Of a stretch of 57,346 nucleotides of DNA, positions 26,035-33,150 are shown piece after piece; position 1 is the first letter of the stretch, and each line of letters starts with the position of its first letter. The DNA is from CAIPBY01 sp041671305 (lineage in GTDB: Bacteria; Patescibacteriota; Patescibacteriia; 2-01-FULL-39-33), in contig JBAZBX010000003.1 of NCBI GenBank assembly GCA_041671305.1, positions 1-57,346 of the forward strand, in the 5' to 3' direction. The position numbers were made by a program, and so were the translations under genes. Under the pieces are notes generated by a model. The model saw nothing but the letters and a program-made list of their open reading frames with translations. It was not told the origin of the DNA and ran no database searches.

Positions 26035-26056
26035 CCCACCTTTTTAAAAAGGTGGG
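26035..26056. repeat. Perfect 22-base palindrome
   Basis: CCCACCTTTTT is followed directly by its exact complement AAAAAGGTGGG. No T run follows on either strand, so it is not a normal terminator despite its position just after rmuC. It may be a recombination relic or a binding site. Confidence 0.5.
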
Positions 26057-26084
26057 GCCAAAACGCGAGCGTAGATAAATCATG

Positions 26085-26175
26085 GCTAGATTTTATGCTA
26101 CACTACCCAAAAATTCTCTGACGCTTTGATTACAAAGCTTGCGACAATTTTTGGTCGTTCTCGCATAAAATCAGC
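26085..26175. repeat. Nested imperfect inverted repeat of about 90 bases
   Basis: Three nested arm pairs share one centre: GATTTTATGC (26089-26098) with GCATAAAATC (26163-26172), CCAAAAATT (26107-26115) with AATTTTTGG (26146-26154), and GCTTTG (26123-26128) with CAAAGC (26133-26138), loop ATTA. This fills much of the gene-free stretch 26019-26236. The form resembles a small non-autonomous mobile element, but no duplicated target site was found. Confidence 0.5.
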
Positions 26176-26236
26176 ACAATATTTTCTAATGCTCGCAAGG
26201 GTGCTAAACACAAAATAAAAAATTAGATAAAAAGAT

Positions 26237-26680
26237 ATGAATGATAAAAAATTCGGCGTTGGTGTCGGCGTGATGGTTTTAAGAGATGGTAAAATTCTTT
26301 TGGGCAAGCGCAATGATGATCCTGAGAAAGCCAGCAGTATTCTAAATGGCCAAGGCACTTGGACGATGCCTGGCGGCAAACTTGATTTTGGAGAAAAATT
26401 AATTGATTGTGTTTATCGTGAGGCGCTTGAGGAGTGTGGAATAAAAATCAATCGTGAAAATACTAGAGTGGTAAGTATTTCTGATGATTTTAGCGAGGAT
26501 GCGCATTTTACTACAGTTGGTTTCTTTTGTGATGTTTTTGAAGGAGAACCTTATGCGGCTGAGCCGGAAAAAATAGTAGAATGGCGTTGGTTTGATTTAA
26601 ATGATTTGCCCTCGCCTCTGTTTCTGCCAACCGAAAGATTAATTAAAAATTATTTGGATAAAATTATTTATAAAAATTAA
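26237..26680 (+). CDS. Nudix hydrolase
   Basis: A 147-residue pyrophosphohydrolase. The Nudix box is complete: GGKLDFGEKLIDCVYREALE, followed by ECGI, fitting GX5EX7REUXEEXGU. It begins FGVGVGVMVLRDGKILLGKR and ends with WRWFDLNDLPSPLFLPTERL, a pattern common to MutT-like and ADP-ribose or nucleotide-sugar pyrophosphatases of this size. Substrate cannot be assigned. It is 9 bases upstream of MTA phosphorylase and probably cotranscribed with it. Confidence 0.9.
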   Translation: MNDKKFGVGVGVMVLRDGKILLGKRNDDPEKASSILNGQGTWTMPGGKLDFGEKLIDCVYREALEECGIKINRENTRVVSISDDFSEDAHFTTVGFFCDVFEGEPYAAEPEKIVEWRWFDLNDLPSPLFLPTERLIKNYLDKIIYKN

Positions 26681-26689
26681 AAAATCAAT

Positions 26690-27424
26690 ATGACAAAAAT
26701 AGCTATAATCGGCGGATCGGGCTTGGATGATCCAAAAATTCTGGAAGACGCACAGGAGGTGGAAGTCAATACTAAATTCGGTAAGCCGTCTTCTACTTTG
26801 ACTGTGGGTAAAATCGCCGGCGTGGAGGTAGTAATTATTGCGCGCCATGGCAAAAATCACTCTACACCGCCGACTTTTATAAACTTTTTGGCCAATATTT
26901 GGGCGCTCAAAGATGCTGGTTGTACGCATATTCTGGCGACTACGGCCGTGGGCTCACTTCGTGAAGAAATCAAGCCGGGAAATTTGGTTTTACCAAATCA
27001 ATTTATTGATTTTACCAGGCACAGGAATTTGACTTATTTCACAGACGAAGTTGTGCATACTTCTATGGCCGATCCTTATGATCAGAATTTAAGGGATTTG
27101 CTTGCTAAAACTTGCGATGATCTCGGATATGCGTATAACCGAGATAAGACCGTGATTACTATTGAAGGGCCGAGATTTTCTACCAAAGCAGAAAGCCACA
27201 TGTTTCGCTCCTGGGGCGCGGATATTATCAATATGTCCACTTGTCCAGAAGTAATTTTGGCCAATGAACTAAAAATTCCATATCAAACTATCGCTATGTC
27301 CACGGATTACGACTCATGGAGAGAAGGCGATGACCACGTGACTTGGGAGATGATACTTAAAACCATGAATGATAATGCGGAAAAAGTGAAGCAGCTGCTC
27401 GTGAAAGTGATACCGCGCATATAG
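26690..27424 (+). CDS. mtnP: S-methyl-5'-thioadenosine phosphorylase
   Basis: A 244-residue family 2 purine phosphorylase that cleaves methylthioadenosine to adenine and methylthioribose-1-phosphate. Motifs: IAIIGGSGLDDPKI, IIARHGKNHSTPPTFINFLA, ATTAVGSLREEIKPGNLVLP, TIEGPRFSTKAESHMFRSWG and INMSTCPEV. The base-recognition stretch MSTDYDSW has the Asp pair favouring 6-amino purines (MTA) rather than the Asn of PNP. The adenine phosphoribosyltransferase gene is the next metabolic gene, so adenine released here can be recycled to AMP. MTA is a by-product of radical-SAM and polyamine chemistry. Confidence 0.92.
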   Translation: MTKIAIIGGSGLDDPKILEDAQEVEVNTKFGKPSSTLTVGKIAGVEVVIIARHGKNHSTPPTFINFLANIWALKDAGCTHILATTAVGSLREEIKPGNLVLPNQFIDFTRHRNLTYFTDEVVHTSMADPYDQNLRDLLAKTCDDLGYAYNRDKTVITIEGPRFSTKAESHMFRSWGADIINMSTCPEVILANELKIPYQTIAMSTDYDSWREGDDHVTWEMILKTMNDNAEKVKQLLVKVIPRI

Positions 27425-27426
27425 AT

Positions 27427-27468
27427 GTCATCCCGAGCGTAACGAAGTGAAGCGTGGGGATCCCGTGG
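27427..27468 (+). repeat. Left inverted-repeat arm of the GIY-YIG cassette
   Basis: The arm runs from GTCATCCCGAG (27427-27437) to GTGGGGATCCCGTGG (27454-27468). Both ends match the right arm in inverted orientation (27796-27842). The middle differs. It begins two bases after the mtnP stop. Confidence 0.75.
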
Positions 27469-27491
27469 CAAAAAATATAAAGGAGGGAAAT

Positions 27492-27791
27492 ATGAATAAT
27501 CATTATTATATTTATATTGTAACAAATCAAAGAAATACGGTTTTATATACTGGCGTAACAGGTAATTTAATTGTAAGAATTTGGGAGCACAAGAATAAAA
27601 CTGGCAAGGTAAGTTATTTTACAAAGAAATATAATGTTGATAATTTAGTTTATTATGAGATAGGTTATTCTATAAATGACGCTATAATTAGAGAAAAGCA
27701 AATAAAGTCATGGTCTAAAAAAAGAAAAATAGATTTAATTAATAAATTTAATCCCGATTGGAAAGATTTATATATTGAGATGATTGCTTGA
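27492..27791 (+). CDS. Small GIY-YIG nuclease domain protein between inverted repeats
   Basis: A 99-residue single-domain GIY-YIG endonuclease-like protein. The start is set by AGGAGGG at 27481-27487, five bases before the ATG. The fold signature is YYIYIVTNQRNTVLYTGVTG, then the catalytic Arg region LIVRIWEHKN. The C-terminal IREKQIKSWSKKRKIDLINK and NPDWKDLY are typical of the small UPF0213/UvrC-N-like group. It lies within a cassette bounded by inverted repeats and separates mtnP from apt. By analogy with transposase-linked REP systems the protein may act on these repeats; this is inference only. Confidence 0.88.
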   Translation: MNNHYYIYIVTNQRNTVLYTGVTGNLIVRIWEHKNKTGKVSYFTKKYNVDNLVYYEIGYSINDAIIREKQIKSWSKKRKIDLINKFNPDWKDLYIEMIA

Positions 27792-27795
27792 TATT

Positions 27796-27842
27796 CCACG
27801 GGATCCCCACGGTTGGCTGGTTACAGCCTCCCTCGGGATGAC
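27796..27842 (-). repeat. Right inverted-repeat arm of the GIY-YIG cassette
   Basis: CCACGGGATCCCCAC (27796-27810) and CTCGGGATGAC (27832-27842) are exact complements of the ends of the left arm. Between them GGCTG-GTTA-CAGCC forms a small internal hairpin. The apt start codon is 12 bases further on. Confidence 0.75.
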
Positions 27843-27853
27843 ATAAAAATTAT

Positions 27854-28381
27854 ATGCCAATAAAATCACGTATCAGAACAGTGTCTGACTGGCCCAAGAA
27901 GGGCATAATGTTCCGCGACATCACCACCTTGATAAAAGATCCCGTAGGGTTTAAACTTTGTATGGATGACTTTGTAGAGAGATACAAGGATAAGAATATT
28001 GATGTAATTGTGGGAATTGATTCCAGAGGATTTATCATGGGCGGAGCTCTGGCCTATCTGCTGGGTAAAGGATTTGTGCCAGTGCGTAAAAAAGGGAAAT
28101 TACCGGCTGAAACCGAGAAAGAAGAATATGCCTTGGAATATGGCACTGATTGCATAGAAATTCATAAAGATGCCATAGAACCTGGTCAGAAGGTAGTGAT
28201 TATTGATGATTTAATTGCTACAGGAGGCACGGCCATAGCGGCGGCCAAACTAGTCAAGAAATTGGGCGGAGAAATAGTGGAGTTTGCTTTTGTGGTAGAT
28301 TTACCGGATATTGGAGGAAGTAAAAAATTGAAAGAGGCTGGATATGATTATTATGCTCAAACTGTTTTTGAAGGAGAATAG
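27854..28381 (+). CDS. apt: Adenine phosphoribosyltransferase
   Basis: A 175-residue enzyme making AMP from adenine and PRPP. The PRPP-binding motif is VVIIDDLIATGGTAIAAAKL; the N-terminal IRTVSDWPKKGIMFRDITTL and GIDSRGFIMGGALAYLLGKG are typical of APT. Length matches the family. With mtnP upstream it forms an adenine salvage pair, interrupted by the GIY-YIG cassette. Confidence 0.95.
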   Translation: MPIKSRIRTVSDWPKKGIMFRDITTLIKDPVGFKLCMDDFVERYKDKNIDVIVGIDSRGFIMGGALAYLLGKGFVPVRKKGKLPAETEKEEYALEYGTDCIEIHKDAIEPGQKVVIIDDLIATGGTAIAAAKLVKKLGGEIVEFAFVVDLPDIGGSKKLKEAGYDYYAQTVFEGE

Positions 28382-28386
28382 GGGGC

Positions 28387-28418
28387 AATTATCAATTAAG
28401 AATTAAAAATTATCAATT
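28387..28418 (+). repeat. AT-rich tandem direct repeat before galU
   Basis: AATTATCAATT occurs at 28387-28397 and again at 28408-28418 (21-base period) within the 75-base AT-rich gap between apt and galU. It may simply be a spacer. Confidence 0.35.
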
Positions 28419-28456
28419 GGAAATTATAAAATTAAAAATTACAAAATTTTAAAACT

Positions 28457-29338
28457 ATGGAATTCAAAAAAGTTAGAAAATTAGTCATTCCTGTGGCTGG
28501 TATTGGCACAAGGATGCTTCCAGTCACTAAAGCAATACCCAAGGAAATGTTGCCTGTATTGGATAAGCCGGTAATCCAATATATTGTGGAAAATGCGGTT
28601 GAGGCTGGCATAACTGATATCATTTTTGTCACTGGTCCGACTAAGAAGGCGCTTGAAGATCATTTTGACAGGCTAGAAGATTTGGAAGCGACTTGCCTTA
28701 AAGGTGGCAAAGAATGGGCGTATAATGCTATAAAAAATGTAGCTGAATTGGCAAATTTTATTTATATTAGACAAAAAGGGCCTTATGGCACTGGTACGCC
28801 CGTCCTTAATGCCAAAGATATAATCGGCGATGAGCCATTTATTGTTGCTTTTGGAGATGAAATTATCAATTGTCCTCCAGGAAAGCCTCATTTGAAGCAG
28901 CTGATTGATGTTTATAATAAATATGGAGATCCGGTAATTACTGCTATTCCCACAGATGATGAGGGCACCAAGAAATATGGCATAATTGACGGACCGGAAG
29001 TAGAGACTGGGATATATAAAGTTAATAGTTTAGTGGAAAAACCAGGTATAGAAGCCGCCAAAACACGCGTAGCTTCTATCGGCGGTTTTCTTCTGACTCC
29101 GGATATCTTTGAAGTTTTGGAAAATATGAAAAAACGCGAGGATAGAGAATTCTATCTAGCCGATGCTATAGATATTTTAGCTCAAAAAAGGAATCTTTAT
29201 GCCAAAATAGTTGAGTGCGAGCACTTGGATACCGGAAATAAGTTGAGTTGGCTCAAGGCAAATGTAGTGTTTGGTTTAAGAGATAAAGAAATTGGCAAAG
29301 AACTAAGAGAGTTTATGGAAGAACAGTTAAAAAAATAG
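28457..29338 (+). CDS. galU: UTP-glucose-1-phosphate uridylyltransferase
   Basis: A 293-residue nucleotidyltransferase that makes UDP-glucose, the donor or precursor for many of the glycosyltransferases in the window. The N-terminal KLVIPVAGIGTRMLPVTKAI and PKEMLPVLDKPVIQYIVENA are GalU signatures. FIVAFGDEIINCP, GIIDGPEVETGIYKVNSLVE and KPGIEAAKTRVASIGGFLL follow in order, as does AIDILAQKRNLYAKIVE. Length is normal. A clear terminator follows. Confidence 0.94.
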   Translation: MEFKKVRKLVIPVAGIGTRMLPVTKAIPKEMLPVLDKPVIQYIVENAVEAGITDIIFVTGPTKKALEDHFDRLEDLEATCLKGGKEWAYNAIKNVAELANFIYIRQKGPYGTGTPVLNAKDIIGDEPFIVAFGDEIINCPPGKPHLKQLIDVYNKYGDPVITAIPTDDEGTKKYGIIDGPEVETGIYKVNSLVEKPGIEAAKTRVASIGGFLLTPDIFEVLENMKKREDREFYLADAIDILAQKRNLYAKIVECEHLDTGNKLSWLKANVVFGLRDKEIGKELREFMEEQLKK

Positions 29339-29352
29339 AAAATTTTAGGAAG

Positions 29353-29378
29353 GCGGATATTAAATTATCCGCTTTTTT
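29353..29378 (+). terminator. Rho-independent terminator after galU
   Basis: GCGGATA (29353-29359) pairs with TATCCGC (29366-29372) around the loop TTAAAT, followed by six T. It separates galU from the hydrogenase cluster. Confidence 0.85.
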
Positions 29379-29393
29379 ATTTTGGTCTTTTTG

Positions 29394-29402
29394 TGTTATA
29401 AT
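29394..29402 (+). promoter_or_regulatory. Extended -10 promoter of the hydrogenase cluster, apparently leaderless
   Basis: TGTTATAAT (29394-29402) lies six bases before the ATG at 29409, so the transcript should start at or next to the start codon. No good -35 is seen, as expected for an extended -10. The mgtA gene has an identical nonamer in a similar position. Confidence 0.6.
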
Positions 29403-29408
29403 ACAAAC

Positions 29409-30386
29409 ATGAATGACAAAAAAATCAAAACTTTTTTGACTGGTATATTTTCGGATTACGTTGTTTTTGCGCCTTCCAAAATTGATGGAAAATTAACCGT
29501 GAAAGAAGTAAAAAATCAGGAAAATATAGACTGGTCCGGGCAAGTTCCAGAAAACTCTTGGAAAAGGGTATTTTTTCCAGCGAAAGAGCAATTATTTGTC
29601 GCCTCTGGTGATAATTTAACTGAGAACAAAAATATTTATCCCAAAACTGTTGCAATGGGCATAAACGTAATTGATTTGAGGGCATTTACGCTTTATGAAA
29701 AAGTTTTTGCGGATGACCTTTATTATCAGAAAAGAAGACGCAATACCTTGGTGGTGGGATACAGTCCCGACTGGCCGATTGATTACAAAAAATACAAAAT
29801 ATTCAGCCATAATTTTGAGGATAATGTTTTGGAGCATCTTATATTTGATGTTTTTATTGTGAACTTAAAAGGTGACAATTTCAGTTTTTATACTGGTTCC
29901 AAGGATGGCCAGAGAGCACTGGAAAAATATGGCATAACTGATTACAAAAACATTGAATACGCCGGATCAACGCCAAAGACTTTGTCAGACAAGAAAATGC
30001 TTCAATTACAAATGAAAATAACCAAATCTGCCGATAAAAGAATTTGGCATGAATTGGGAAAAATTTGTTTGGCTTGTGGCAAGTGCTCTGTTGCTTGCCC
30101 GACTTGTTTCTGTTTTGATTTGGAGGATAGAGTTGATCCCGAAAATCCCGGTAGAATTAGAAAATGGGGAAATTGTTTTTATAATGATTTCTCGCGCGTG
30201 GCCGGAGGATATAAACCGCTAGATAGCGTAAAGGAGAAAATTTATTTTTGGTATGTACATAAATTTGTGCGTATACCTCGTGAATACAAAATGCCTGGAT
30301 GTGTGAGTTGTGGCAGATGCACCAAGGTCTGTCCCGTGGGAATTAATATCAATAAAGTTATTGCCAATATTAGCAAGATAAACTAA
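29409..30386 (+). CDS. hydB: [NiFe] hydrogenase group 3b-like beta subunit (4Fe-4S protein)
   Basis: A 325-residue iron-sulfur subunit that carries electrons between the flavin subunit and the hydrogenase dimer. Two ferredoxin-like sites are near the C-terminus: CLACGKCSVACPTCFCFD and CVSCGRCTKVCPVGI. The earlier region (RRRNTLVVGYSPDWPIDYKK; HLIFDVFIVNLKGDNFSFYT) matches the beta subunit of sulfhydrogenase/NADP-linked hydrogenases. The ATG at 29409 is preferred over one at 29382 because the latter lies in the upstream terminator/promoter region. Its stop overlaps the gamma start (TAATG). First gene of the hydrogenase operon, cytoplasmic. Confidence 0.88.
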   Translation: MNDKKIKTFLTGIFSDYVVFAPSKIDGKLTVKEVKNQENIDWSGQVPENSWKRVFFPAKEQLFVASGDNLTENKNIYPKTVAMGINVIDLRAFTLYEKVFADDLYYQKRRRNTLVVGYSPDWPIDYKKYKIFSHNFEDNVLEHLIFDVFIVNLKGDNFSFYTGSKDGQRALEKYGITDYKNIEYAGSTPKTLSDKKMLQLQMKITKSADKRIWHELGKICLACGKCSVACPTCFCFDLEDRVDPENPGRIRKWGNCFYNDFSRVAGGYKPLDSVKEKIYFWYVHKFVRIPREYKMPGCVSCGRCTKVCPVGININKVIANISKIN

Positions 30387-31207
30387 TGGAAAATATTTAT
30401 CAAACACAAAAGGCCAAAATAATCAGTGTCAGCCAGGAATCGCCAGACACTATGCTTTTTCGTTTTAAATTTGTAAATAGAAAGTTGCAAAAGAGTTTTG
30501 CTTTTTTGCCTGGACAATTCATGCAAATAGGCATGCCGGGTTGGGGAGAGTGTCCGATTAGCATCTGCTCATCATCTCATGACGCCAAGGATTTTTTTGA
30601 ATTAGCCATTAGAGATGTTGGCACCTTAACCCACAAATTAAACAGTCTTGAGGTTGCCGATTTGGTGGATGTCAGAGGCCCATATGGTAATGGTTTTGAT
30701 GTTGATAAATTCATAGATAAGCCGCTTGTTATAATCGGTGGCGGTTGCGGGTTTGTGCCGCTTCGGCCACTTATTGTTGATTATGTAAACGGTCGGATAA
30801 AAACAAACAAGTTGCAGATATTTTACGGTTGCCAGAATGAACAGACATTACTTTTCAAAAAAGAGCATCCTCTGTGGAATAGGAATTCGGAGTTTGTCAT
30901 CGCCTTGGAAAAGCCGTCGGATAAATGGAAAGGTGAGAAGGGATTAATTACTGCTTCAATTATCAAGCGTGATATTGATCTCAAGTCTGTGGTTGTGATC
31001 GTCGGTCCGCCGATTATGTATAAATTTGTTATCGCAGAATTAGTCAAGAAAAAAATAAAGCCTGCCAATATCTATATTTCACTGGAGCGGAAAATGTATT
31101 GTGGTAAGGGCGTATGCCAGCATTGCGCTATTGGACCGTATTATGTTTGCAAAGACGGGCCGGTGTTTTGCTGGGCAGATATAAAAGATATTCCCGGTGC
31201 TATATGA
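30386..31207 (+). CDS. [NiFe] hydrogenase group 3b-like gamma subunit (FAD/NAD(P)-binding)
   Basis: A 273-residue flavoprotein that exchanges electrons with NAD(P)H. It follows the FNR/PyrK plan: FAD region FLPGQFMQIGMPGWGECPIS, NAD(P) region LVIIGGGCGFVPLRPLI, then VVVIVGPPIMYKFV. The C-terminal CGKGVCQHCAIGPYYVC and CWADI supply four Cys for a 2Fe-2S cluster. In Pyrococcus this subunit is named HydG, which must not be confused with the radical-SAM HydG encoded downstream. NAD versus NADP preference cannot be read. The next gene overlaps by 4 bases. Confidence 0.9.
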   Translation: MENIYQTQKAKIISVSQESPDTMLFRFKFVNRKLQKSFAFLPGQFMQIGMPGWGECPISICSSSHDAKDFFELAIRDVGTLTHKLNSLEVADLVDVRGPYGNGFDVDKFIDKPLVIIGGGCGFVPLRPLIVDYVNGRIKTNKLQIFYGCQNEQTLLFKKEHPLWNRNSEFVIALEKPSDKWKGEKGLITASIIKRDIDLKSVVVIVGPPIMYKFVIAELVKKKIKPANIYISLERKMYCGKGVCQHCAIGPYYVCKDGPVFCWADIKDIPGAI

Positions 31208-31713
31208 TGACAGTATTTTATGTAGTAGTATTAATAATTTTGATTACGGCTACAATCGGCGGTTTATCAGCTGCGCCGTGGGTTCCCACCAAGGGCAAGG
31301 ATGTTGGCAGAATGATTGATTTGGCGGAGATTAAAAATGGCGATAAAGTTTATGATTTGGGTTGCGGTGATGGAAGATTGGTCTTTGCCTCCGCCACGAA
31401 GGGCGCCAAGTCTGTAGGAGTGGAAATATTTATTTTGCCTTACTTATACGCCAAAATTAAAAGTTTTTTTATTCCGGGAAGCGAGATAAAATATGGTAAT
31501 TTTTTTAGACAAGATATTTCGGATGCGGATGTGATCTTCATATTTTTAATGGAGAAAAGTTACCATAAGATTTTGGATAAGTTTAATCGTGAGCTTAAGC
31601 CAGGTACGAGAGTGGTGATCTACTGCTGGCCGATCAATGAATGGGCAGATAAATTAATCATCAAAAGTAAGCCGAGAGAAATTGATTTGCCGATTTATAG
31701 TTATAAAATTTAA
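31204..31713 (+). CDS. Membrane-anchored class I methyltransferase (hydrogenase cluster, copy 1)
   Basis: A 169-residue protein whose ATG overlaps the gamma-subunit stop (ATGA); longer in-frame readings would run through the gamma gene. One helix (about residues 3-24) is followed by AAPWVPTKGKDVGRMIDLAE and the SAM motif VYDLGCGDGRLVFASATKGA, then VGVEIFILPYLYAK and the characteristic ADVIFIFLMEK and LKPGTRVVIYCWPI. The fold is clearly class I methyltransferase; the substrate is unknown. A paralogue with the same plan closes the cluster at 36857-37390. Such an enzyme is not part of known hydrogenase assembly. Confidence 0.78.
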   Translation: MMTVFYVVVLIILITATIGGLSAAPWVPTKGKDVGRMIDLAEIKNGDKVYDLGCGDGRLVFASATKGAKSVGVEIFILPYLYAKIKSFFIPGSEIKYGNFFRQDISDADVIFIFLMEKSYHKILDKFNRELKPGTRVVIYCWPINEWADKLIIKSKPREIDLPIYSYKI

Positions 31714-31733
31714 TTAATAATATAAATAACATT

Positions 31734-31880
31734 ATGTTATTTGGAGCAGGACTAATCATTGTAGGGGCTATTTTCCTACTAAAGAATCTGGGCATTATCT
31801 CGGGCGTAGCTTGGGGCGTTGTTTGGCCAGTAGTTCTTATTGTCGCTGGACTAGCGATTTTTTTCAGAAAAAAGATTTAA
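31734..31880 (+). CDS. 48-residue membrane microprotein (LiaF/DUF5668-like)
   Basis: A short frame missed by length cut-offs: ATG at 31734, TAA at 31878-31880, with the next gene 3 bases later. It reads as two helices, MLFGAGLIIVGAIFLLKNLG and then WGVVWPVVLIVAGLAIFF, ending in basic RKKI. The LLKNLGxxxGxxWxxxWPxxLIxxG pattern is that of the LiaF/LiaI-type transmembrane domain often annotated DUF5668. Its place between the methyltransferase and HydE suggests cotranscription. Role unknown; it could help tether cluster proteins to the membrane. Confidence 0.6.
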   Translation: MLFGAGLIIVGAIFLLKNLGIISGVAWGVVWPVVLIVAGLAIFFRKKI

Positions 31881-31883
31881 TTT

Positions 31884-33146
31884 ATGTGCCTAACTCTTCC
31901 AGCCAAAGTTTTGTCAGTGAGTCCTTTCCAAGCGGAAATTATCGCCAGTGGAAAGAACCAAGTTGTAAAACTTGGAACTTCTGACAAAATCTTTGCTGGA
32001 GATTGGGTGCTTTTTACGGGAGATTATTTGATCAAAAAAATTGATGAAGTTGAGGCCAAGGAAATTTTTGAACTCCTTGGATCATACAAAGAAATTAATG
32101 TAGATAATTTAGATCTAGAATTCAAAGAGATAATTTCTAATTCCAAAAAACGAGAATTAATTAAAAATGAAATAGAAAAATTATTGAGTTTAGAAAGCTC
32201 TGATGAGATTGAAGCGATGTGCGCTGAGGCTAATATAGTAAGGAAAGAAAGTATCAAAGATCATATTTGCATTCATGGTATCATAGAATTTTCTAATCAC
32301 TGCTCAGGTCATTGCCATTATTGCGGATTACGTCAGGATAATTTATCCGTACATAGATATCGCATGGAGCCGAGAGAAATTATTGACGTGGCGGTAGAGG
32401 CTGCCAATGAAAAGGGATACAAAATTTTGGTTTTACAATCAGGAGAAGATAATTGGTATGATGAGAAAAAGTTAATTGAGATTGTGCGTGGTATAAAAGA
32501 AAAAGCTAGAGTATTTATATATTTAAGTATCGGCGATAGATCGGTGGAAATTTATAGGAAATTAAAAGAGGCTGGAGCCAATGGAGTATTGTATAGATTT
32601 GAAACGACTAATGCGAAATTATTTACCAAGTTCCGTCCGGGCAAGAAGTTAGAGGACAGAATTAATCTTTTGAGAGAACTTAAGAAGATGAATTATGTTA
32701 TTTCAACCGGATCAATAATTGGATTGCCAGGGCAGAGTATTTCTGATTTGGCCAATGATATATTGCTAATGAAAGAGTTAGATACTTTCATGCCATCCAT
32801 GGGACCGCTTATTCCGTCATCTGGTACGCCCCTGGAATATGAGAAAAAAGTTGATTTTGATCTGGTGCTCAAGATGATTGCAGTTAGTAGATTGGTAATG
32901 CCGAAGTCTAGAATTTCAGTGACCACAGCCATGGAAACGGTTGGAGGCGAGGAGACGAGAAAAGCGTGCTTTATGGTTGGAGCGAATTCCGTCATGTTCA
33001 ATCTGACACCAGAGCAATATAGGAAAGATTATTACATTTATGAGAATAAATTTTTTGACAAGGAGAAGAAATATGAAAAATGGGCGCTGTTCAAAGGAGA
33101 ATTAAGTTATCAGATGATGGAGGAAGAATTACAAATAAGCATTTAA
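31884..33146 (+). CDS. hydE: HypC-like domain fused to HydE-like radical SAM enzyme
   Basis: A 420-residue two-domain protein. Residues 1-70 look like HypC, the small chaperone that carries the Fe(CN)2CO unit for [NiFe] hydrogenases. It starts MCLTLPAKVLSV with the essential Cys2 and has the beta-barrel ending AGDWVLFTGDYLIKKIDEVE. The His usually found after VLV is Thr45 here. Residues 80-420 match HydE of [FeFe] hydrogenase maturation: the radical-SAM cluster motif is Cys140, Cys144 and Cys147 in HCSGHCHYCGLRQDN, followed by ILVLQSGEDNWYD, YRFETTNAKLFTKFRPG, STGSIIGLPGQS and MGPLIPSSGTPL. The reading is continuous, with no frame break between domains. Co-occurrence with HydG and with [NiFe] structural genes is striking. 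Confidence 0.85.
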   Translation: MCLTLPAKVLSVSPFQAEIIASGKNQVVKLGTSDKIFAGDWVLFTGDYLIKKIDEVEAKEIFELLGSYKEINVDNLDLEFKEIISNSKKRELIKNEIEKLLSLESSDEIEAMCAEANIVRKESIKDHICIHGIIEFSNHCSGHCHYCGLRQDNLSVHRYRMEPREIIDVAVEAANEKGYKILVLQSGEDNWYDEKKLIEIVRGIKEKARVFIYLSIGDRSVEIYRKLKEAGANGVLYRFETTNAKLFTKFRPGKKLEDRINLLRELKKMNYVISTGSIIGLPGQSISDLANDILLMKELDTFMPSMGPLIPSSGTPLEYEKKVDFDLVLKMIAVSRLVMPKSRISVTTAMETVGGEETRKACFMVGANSVMFNLTPEQYRKDYYIYENKFFDKEKKYEKWALFKGELSYQMMEEELQISI

Positions 33147-33150
33147 AAAA

